Source: Polyangiaceae bacterium (GTDB taxonomy: Bacteria; Myxococcota_A; Polyangia; Polyangiales; Polyangiaceae). Taken from it: a stretch of 64,000 bases of DNA. A model generated the notes under the pieces. It did no database searches and had not been told where the DNA came from. It saw only the letters and a program-made list of their open reading frames with translations. The DNA is taken from positions 1-64,000 of the forward strand of contig JABFXY010000105.1 of the NCBI GenBank assembly GCA_013361525.1. Direction: 5' to 3'. The position numbers and the translations under genes are program-made. Positions 59,634 through 64,000 of the stretch are shown one piece after another (positions within the stretch are counted from its first letter, which is position 1; each line of letters opens with the position of its first letter).

Positions 59634-61178
59634 TCAGCCGCGAATGCGAGCCATCATGCGCTGCAAATGGCTCCGGTGAATCCCGGATTGGGTCGCGGCC
59701 TTGGATACGTTCCCCCCGTGCAAAGCAAGCAGCCCCTCGACGAACTCTTTTTCGACGCGATGGGCAAGCGCGCTCATCACGTCTTCGAGCTCTTGCTTGT
59801 CGAACCGGTCGAAGCCGAACGCGGGCGCTGACGCGCCACTCGAGGGCGGCGGGCCGTCGGCGCGGGAAGGCTCGACGCCGCTCGTCAGCTCCTCCGGCAG
59901 GGCATCGACGCCGATTTCGTCGGATGCCGCGAGCAGACATGCTCGCTCGATCACGTTCTCCAGCTCTCGGACGTTGCCGGGCCAAGTGTATCGGTCGAGC
60001 CGCCGCATGACCGAAGCGGACAATCGCGCCCCCGGCGTCCGCGCGTGGGCGGCGAGGAAGCGCGTGGCGAGCAAAGCGATATCTCCCCTGCGCTCGCGGA
60101 GCGGTGGCAAGCGCAGCTCGACGACCCGCAATCGATAATAGAGATCCTGTCTGAAAAGACCTTGTTGCACGCGCTCCGCGAGGTTTTGGTGGGTCGCGGC
60201 GACGAAGCGGACATCGACCCGCTCGACCTTGTCGGTGCCGAGTCGCTGGAGCTCGCCGAATTGAATCGCGCGCAGGAGCTTTGCCTGCGTCTCGAGGGGG
60301 ATCTCCGCGATCTCGTCGAGAAATAGCGTGCCGCCGCTCGCGCTCGCGAGGCGCCCCGCGCGTTCTCGATCGGCGCCGGTGTATGCGCCTCGCACATGTC
60401 CGAAGAGCTCGCTCTCCAACATTGCGCTCGGCAAGGCCGCGCAATGGAGCGCAACGAACGGTCCCCTGCGCCTATCCGAATTGACGTGGAGCGCTTTGGC
60501 GATCAGCTCCTTACCCGTCCCGCTCTCCCCCGTAACGAGGACCGACGCCTTCGCGCCCGCGACCTGTGCGACGGTCGCGAGCAACTTCAGCATCGCGGCG
60601 TCGCGGGTCACGATCGCCGAAAAGTCGTGGCGGGCGAACAAGTCCTTTTCGAGGGAGCTCGTCCGTCGCGCGAGCACGGAGCGCTGCACGGCGCTGTGCA
60701 GACACAGACCCGCAAGCTCGGCCACATCGGTGACCAGCCGAACAGCCTCGCTCGAAAACCCGCCTGCATGCGGGTGTTCGAGGTAGAGCGCGCCATAGCG
60801 CTCGTCCCCGGAGCTGAGGGGCACGACGAGGACGGCTCGCCCCGCCGCGGCGGCGAGGCTCTCGAGGCCCGAGAGCTCCGGGTCGTCGGCCGGGTTCAGT
60901 GAATGGAAGACACGGTTGTCCGCGAGTGCGATGCGCACCAAGCTGCGGCTGAAACGGGCGGCCTCGTCGTTCCCGACGGCGTCGAAACGTACGGCGAACG
61001 TCGGCTTGAATTGGTCTCCTTCGCGGCTGACGACAAAACCGCGATCCGCCCCGGTCAGATCGAGCATGCGACGCAGCAAGGCTTCGGCTGTGAGGGTTTC
61101 ATCCTCCTGCGACAAAAGCAGCTTGGCGATCTCGATCCTCGGCTCACTCACAGTATTCGCGGTCGAGGCTACATCCAC
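59634..61178 (-). CDS. Sigma-54-dependent transcriptional activator (GAF-AAA-Fis)
   Basis: The 514-residue protein has an N-terminal GAF-like sensory domain (about 20-165) and a central AAA+ domain with Walker A GESGTGKE (217-224), the sigma-54-contacting loop GAYTGA (264-269, a Phe-to-Tyr form of GAFTGA), and a Walker B segment TLFLDEI (285-291). It ends in a Fis-type helix-turn-helix (GNVSKAATQSGIHRSHLQRM). It should hydrolyse ATP to open sigma-54 promoters in response to a ligand or partner of the GAF domain. Its gene lies between the caspase gene and the kinase operon, both of which have -24/-12-like elements. Confidence 0.93.
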   Translation of the reverse strand: MDVASTANTVSEPRIEIAKLLLSQEDETLTAEALLRRMLDLTGADRGFVVSREGDQFKPTFAVRFDAVGNDEAARFSRSLVRIALADNRVFHSLNPADDPELSGLESLAAAAGRAVLVVPLSSGDERYGALYLEHPHAGGFSSEAVRLVTDVAELAGLCLHSAVQRSVLARRTSSLEKDLFARHDFSAIVTRDAAMLKLLATVAQVAGAKASVLVTGESGTGKELIAKALHVNSDRRRGPFVALHCAALPSAMLESELFGHVRGAYTGADRERAGRLASASGGTLFLDEIAEIPLETQAKLLRAIQFGELQRLGTDKVERVDVRFVAATHQNLAERVQQGLFRQDLYYRLRVVELRLPPLRERRGDIALLATRFLAAHARTPGARLSASVMRRLDRYTWPGNVRELENVIERACLLAASDEIGVDALPEELTSGVEPSRADGPPPSSGASAPAFGFDRFDKQELEDVMSALAHRVEKEFVEGLLALHGGNVSKAATQSGIHRSHLQRMMARIRG

Positions 61179-61289
61179 GGAGGGAGTTCCGCGAGGGGCA
61201 CGACGCTATCGTGAAATCACGGGCGAACCCGCCGTCGCTCCCCCCGGAGAAAAGCTCGATTCGTCGACGCGTTGCAGACGCGGAGTGGT

Positions 61290-63032
61290 CTACAGCTCCG
61301 CGGCCGTCAGCGCGCGCGGCCCCGGCGTCACGTTCACCACCGAGCGATTGCCGTCGGCGTCGCGGATCATCATACGGATTTCCACGACCCCTCCTTGCCA
61401 GGCGGCCACCCCGACGTGGAGACGGAAATGCCCGACGGTCGGGTCATCCGAGAGCCAGTGATTGAAGTAGATGTTGCCGAACTGCGGTGGATTCGTGTGC
61501 ACGATGACGTGCTCGCGAACCGTCCCGTTGGGGAGGTTCCAGTAGATGTCGTCCTCGAGGCGAAGACCGAAAAGGCCACCGCCGTAGGAGCGCTTCCACG
61601 GGTCACCCGCTTGTTCGTAGGGTTCGCCCACGCCGCGCGTTCCGGCGATGCCGGCACCGCGGCCGCCCGGAACCGTCGTCGGAATGAACACGCCCGGAGC
61701 GAACCAGCTCATCGAGATGTACACGCCGTTACCGCGGTCGAGGTTGCGGAGGCCCTGCAGCGCGGCCGCGATGAATGCGGCGGCCGCCATCACGAACGGT
61801 GCCGCCGGCCCGGTGACGGGCCCAATCGCGCCCGCGATTGCGTTAATCGGCTCTGCGGCACCCAGGAAGTCACGCAGTCCCTGGCTGCTGCATTCGATGT
61901 GGAATCCCCACCAGAAGGCGCGCACGATCGGCGCCCCCGTCGCGGCTCGCGTGCTCCGCGACACGTCCGAAGCGCCCCCATCGGCCCAGCGAATCACGTT
62001 TTGGCCGACGTACGAGTCGGTGTCGGGCGTCACGTTGCCATGACCGTTGGAGCTCGACGCGGGCGGCGGGCTCCAACCCGGAAGGCGCTTCTGGAGCGCC
62101 GCTCGAACCTCTGCCCAGTTTCCCTCGTTGGTCGTTTGCGTATTCATGCCTTCGTATCCTTTCGTCGAACATCCATTTGCAGCTGCTTCTTCACGCAAGA
62201 CGGTAAAAGGCCGCTCGCGCTCGAACTCGGTCACGTCTTCCCCGAACAGCAGGTAATTGGGGCTTTGGGTGGGCGGCATCACGGCACGGACGGCCTGCCC
62301 GAATGCCCTGTGGTTTCCCTGGAATGCGCCCGATGCCCAGACCGATTTCACTTTGCTGGTGAAAAGGCCGTTTCCGTCGCCGTCCGCCGACAGCTGGTCG
62401 TCCTGACAACCCGATAGCTGGATGACGGCCGCACGCACGGCATCTTTCGGATTGCCCGTGATGCTGCGTGCCCGCGCCTGGTAGACGGCATGTTGAGCCC
62501 AGACTCGTTTTCCGAAGTCGGGCTCCTCCGGCGTTCGGAATCGCAACGTCGTCGACTCGTATTCCCGCGCCAGGGGTCCTGTCCGTACGAGCTGTTCGTA
62601 GAGCGCCTTCCGCGCGACCGTCCCGCTGTGACAGCTGTCGGACAGCACGAAGATGCGGACGCCTCGCTCGAAGCGCGCGAGTTTTTCGTAGATCTCGTCG
62701 TCGAGGAGCATTCGGTCGAACAAGACCCACGTCTCGTCGAGCGAATCGGCCTCGTCGCCGGATTCGTCGGGGACCTGCGCGCCGTGCCCGGCATACGTGA
62801 GAAGGAACGTATCGCGCGCCTTCAGGCTGCGCGCCGCGGTTTCCAGCGCCTCGAGGACACACGACGCGGTGGCTTCGCGGTCGAGCAGCACGGTGGCGTC
62901 GTATCCGGCGCCGCGCGCGAGCGCGGCCATGTCGCGCGCGTCGTTGTGGCACCCACTGAGCGGCAGCGGACTGCCGTAGTGGGCCGGGTCGACTGCATTG
63001 AGGCCTATGTGAAGCGAACGTGCCTGGGCCAT
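61290..63032 (-). CDS. Caspase-like (peptidase C14) protein with C-terminal domain of unknown function
   Basis: The 580-residue protein has an N-terminal caspase-fold domain (about 1-290) with the intact dyad: YAGHGAQ (His83) and SDSCHSG (Cys134). The LNAVDPAHYG and LPLSGCHNDARDM segments match bacterial metacaspases. The C-terminal 280 residues include a hydrophobic Ala-rich helix pair (about 430-480) and a beta-rich end with FNHWLSDDPTVGHFRLHVG. This arrangement, a peptidase fused to a possibly membrane-active or sensory tail, is unusual. AAAGGAGA lies seven bases before the ATG at 63032, and a -24/-12-like element is further upstream. Confidence 0.86.
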   Translation of the reverse strand: MAQARSLHIGLNAVDPAHYGSPLPLSGCHNDARDMAALARGAGYDATVLLDREATASCVLEALETAARSLKARDTFLLTYAGHGAQVPDESGDEADSLDETWVLFDRMLLDDEIYEKLARFERGVRIFVLSDSCHSGTVARKALYEQLVRTGPLAREYESTTLRFRTPEEPDFGKRVWAQHAVYQARARSITGNPKDAVRAAVIQLSGCQDDQLSADGDGNGLFTSKVKSVWASGAFQGNHRAFGQAVRAVMPPTQSPNYLLFGEDVTEFERERPFTVLREEAAANGCSTKGYEGMNTQTTNEGNWAEVRAALQKRLPGWSPPPASSSNGHGNVTPDTDSYVGQNVIRWADGGASDVSRSTRAATGAPIVRAFWWGFHIECSSQGLRDFLGAAEPINAIAGAIGPVTGPAAPFVMAAAAFIAAALQGLRNLDRGNGVYISMSWFAPGVFIPTTVPGGRGAGIAGTRGVGEPYEQAGDPWKRSYGGGLFGLRLEDDIYWNLPNGTVREHVIVHTNPPQFGNIYFNHWLSDDPTVGHFRLHVGVAAWQGGVVEIRMMIRDADGNRSVVNVTPGPRALTAAEL

Positions 63033-63095
63033 CCGAGTCTCCTTTTGAGCGCCCCGCCTCGCCGAACGCGGCGGTGGTTGTGGCGGGGCGGACAT

Positions 63096-63111
63096 GGCAA
63101 TGGCCATGCCG
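63096..63111 (-). promoter_or_regulatory. Candidate sigma-54 (-24/-12) promoter before the caspase-like gene
   Basis: On the minus strand CGGCAT-GGCCA-TTGCC keeps the invariant GG and GC with ten bases between them and an intact TTGC, matching eight of eleven consensus positions. The GC is 65 bases before the ATG at 63032. It faces the caspase-like gene, which is followed by the sigma-54 activator gene. A pattern match only; such sites occur by chance. Confidence 0.4.
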
Positions 63112-63212
63112 AGTCGGGCCATCAGCCCGACGCCTCGGAGATGCGCAAAATGGCCTCGCACGGGTGCCGCCGCTCGGCGGCACGCCTTCGTGCAGCGGCA
63201 ATTACAGGGATA

Positions 63213-64000
63213 TTACCGCGGTGACGGGTATTGCCTGTCGATGAAGCACAGGCCTTCGCCGCCGTTCATGTGTCCCTGCGTGCTTTGCACATAACGGACG
63301 TAATCGAGGTAATCGCGGAATCCATCCGATGGATCCTGCGCCGGGCCGACCGGGATCGAGCCGACGTCGAATGCGCGGTCCGTCCCCGCAGGGAGCGGCG
63401 AGCCATCGCAGCTCCTCCACGGCAGGTTCGCTCCCGATACGTCCTCGAACCCGGTCGGATCCACGCCGGCGAGGGCCTCCGTCGTGAGCACGGCGTCGTC
63501 TGCGGCGCCGACGAGGCGCGCTGCGAATTGATCGAAGTAGATGGGCGGCTCGTGCTGCACGGCGGAGTAGAACGGGTGCTCGATGTGCACGGTGATCTGC
63601 GCGACCGAGGCCTGATTGGTGAGGATCGAAATACCGCGTTGGAACTCCTCGTCGGGCAGAGGATCTCCATCGTTGTTTTCGTTTTGGCAATTGCGGTAAT
63701 GGACGGGCGTGTCGAACCCGAGCTTGAACCGCACCGTCTTCGGGACGGCCTCGAAATCGTAGGCCGGGTCGGCGCTCTCACACGTCGAGCCGCCTTGGAA
63801 GGTCGCCGTGCCGACGTAATAAACCGAATACCCACCAGCTACCGCCTCGTCGTACGCAGCGAGCGCGTCGGGATCGTCGGCGAACCCGATGGGCGCCGCA
63901 TCGGCGGAGGCGGGTACGAAGCTGAAGCTGAATGCGTAACGTCGATCCGAATCGAAGGACGCTCCGTCGTTCAGATTCCGGTCTTCGATGACGCCGAGTA
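63213..64000 (-). CDS. Putative secreted protein of unknown function (5-prime end beyond window)
   Basis: The frame is open from the right edge of the window to TAA at 63213-63215, giving at least 262 residues, so the N-terminus is missing. The visible part is acidic, beta-rich and has spaced Cys residues (STCESAD, NCQNEN, SCDGSP, GLCFID), fitting a secreted protein. The end carries YLDYVRYVQSTQGHMN. An internal GTG at 63734 is not a likely start because the coding pattern continues upstream. I do not recognise the family. It is upstream of, and in line with, the caspase-like gene, about 180 bases away. Confidence 0.6.
   Translation of the reverse strand, partial: LGVIEDRNLNDGASFDSDRRYAFSFSFVPASADAAPIGFADDPDALAAYDEAVAGGYSVYYVGTATFQGGSTCESADPAYDFEAVPKTVRFKLGFDTPVHYRNCQNENNDGDPLPDEEFQRGISILTNQASVAQITVHIEHPFYSAVQHEPPIYFDQFAARLVGAADDAVLTTEALAGVDPTGFEDVSGANLPWRSCDGSPLPAGTDRAFDVGSIPVGPAQDPSDGFRDYLDYVRYVQSTQGHMNGGEGLCFIDRQYPSPR

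Overview
The window reads as chromosome of a high-GC myxobacterium of the Polyangiales type (Myxococcota). This is an inference from gene content. The evidence is dense GC-rich coding on both strands, three Hanks-type Ser/Thr kinases, a sigma-54 enhancer-binding protein, many lipoproteins with Gly/Ala-rich linkers after the lipobox, a caspase-like peptidase, and a MopE-like metal-binding motif. I see no rRNA, tRNA, insertion sequence, prophage or CRISPR array.

Layout. 1-7.7 kb: a CPBP membrane protease, a patatin-fold protein lacking its catalytic Ser and Asp, a zinc-ribbon Ser/Thr kinase, a lipoprotein with two Tudor/chromo-barrel-like repeats, and several small secreted or lipoproteins. 7.7-12 kb: two sugar-nucleotide-type SDR enzymes, a methyltransferase and a Gfo/Idh/MocA oxidoreductase. 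12-19.5 kb (minus strand): an NCS1 nucleobase/hydantoin permease, a secreted metallophosphoesterase, an intact patatin, a DUF2079-type membrane protein and a flippase-like membrane protein.

19.7-38 kb is a surface-glycan locus. On the plus strand it has a GT-C-like membrane protein, a methyltransferase and a GT2. On the minus strand an eight-gene, tightly packed run reads GT2, gmd, a membrane sulfatase-family protein, two methyltransferases, an AsnB-type amidotransferase, a GT-C-like protein and a zinc-ribbon methyltransferase. An HTTM-like membrane protein, a methyltransferase-GT2 fusion and another methyltransferase follow. A GDP-mannose-derived, methylated and amidated glycan or glycolipid is the likely product, but this is not established.

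38-54 kb is mixed: a GH43-like lipoprotein, a PLP-dependent racemase/aldolase-fold enzyme, an alpha/beta-hydrolase lipoprotein, a DPM1-like GT2, a CPxGQ-repeat lipoprotein, YebC, a molybdopterin oxidoreductase with FdhD, a DmeF-like metal exporter overlapping an OmpA-like lipoprotein, a possible 35-residue membrane protein and a GNAT acetyltransferase.

54-64 kb is the most interesting stretch. A plus-strand kinase with a large helical C-terminal region converges on a minus-strand series: caspase-like peptidase, GAF-AAA-Fis sigma-54 activator, zinc-ribbon Ser/Thr kinase, a possible NlpC/P60-fold protein, and a subtilisin-like protein whose catalytic His is Glu. -24/-12-like elements lie before both the caspase gene and the kinase operon. 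I propose a sigma-54-controlled protease/kinase module. All function and regulation here is inferred from sequence reading alone.
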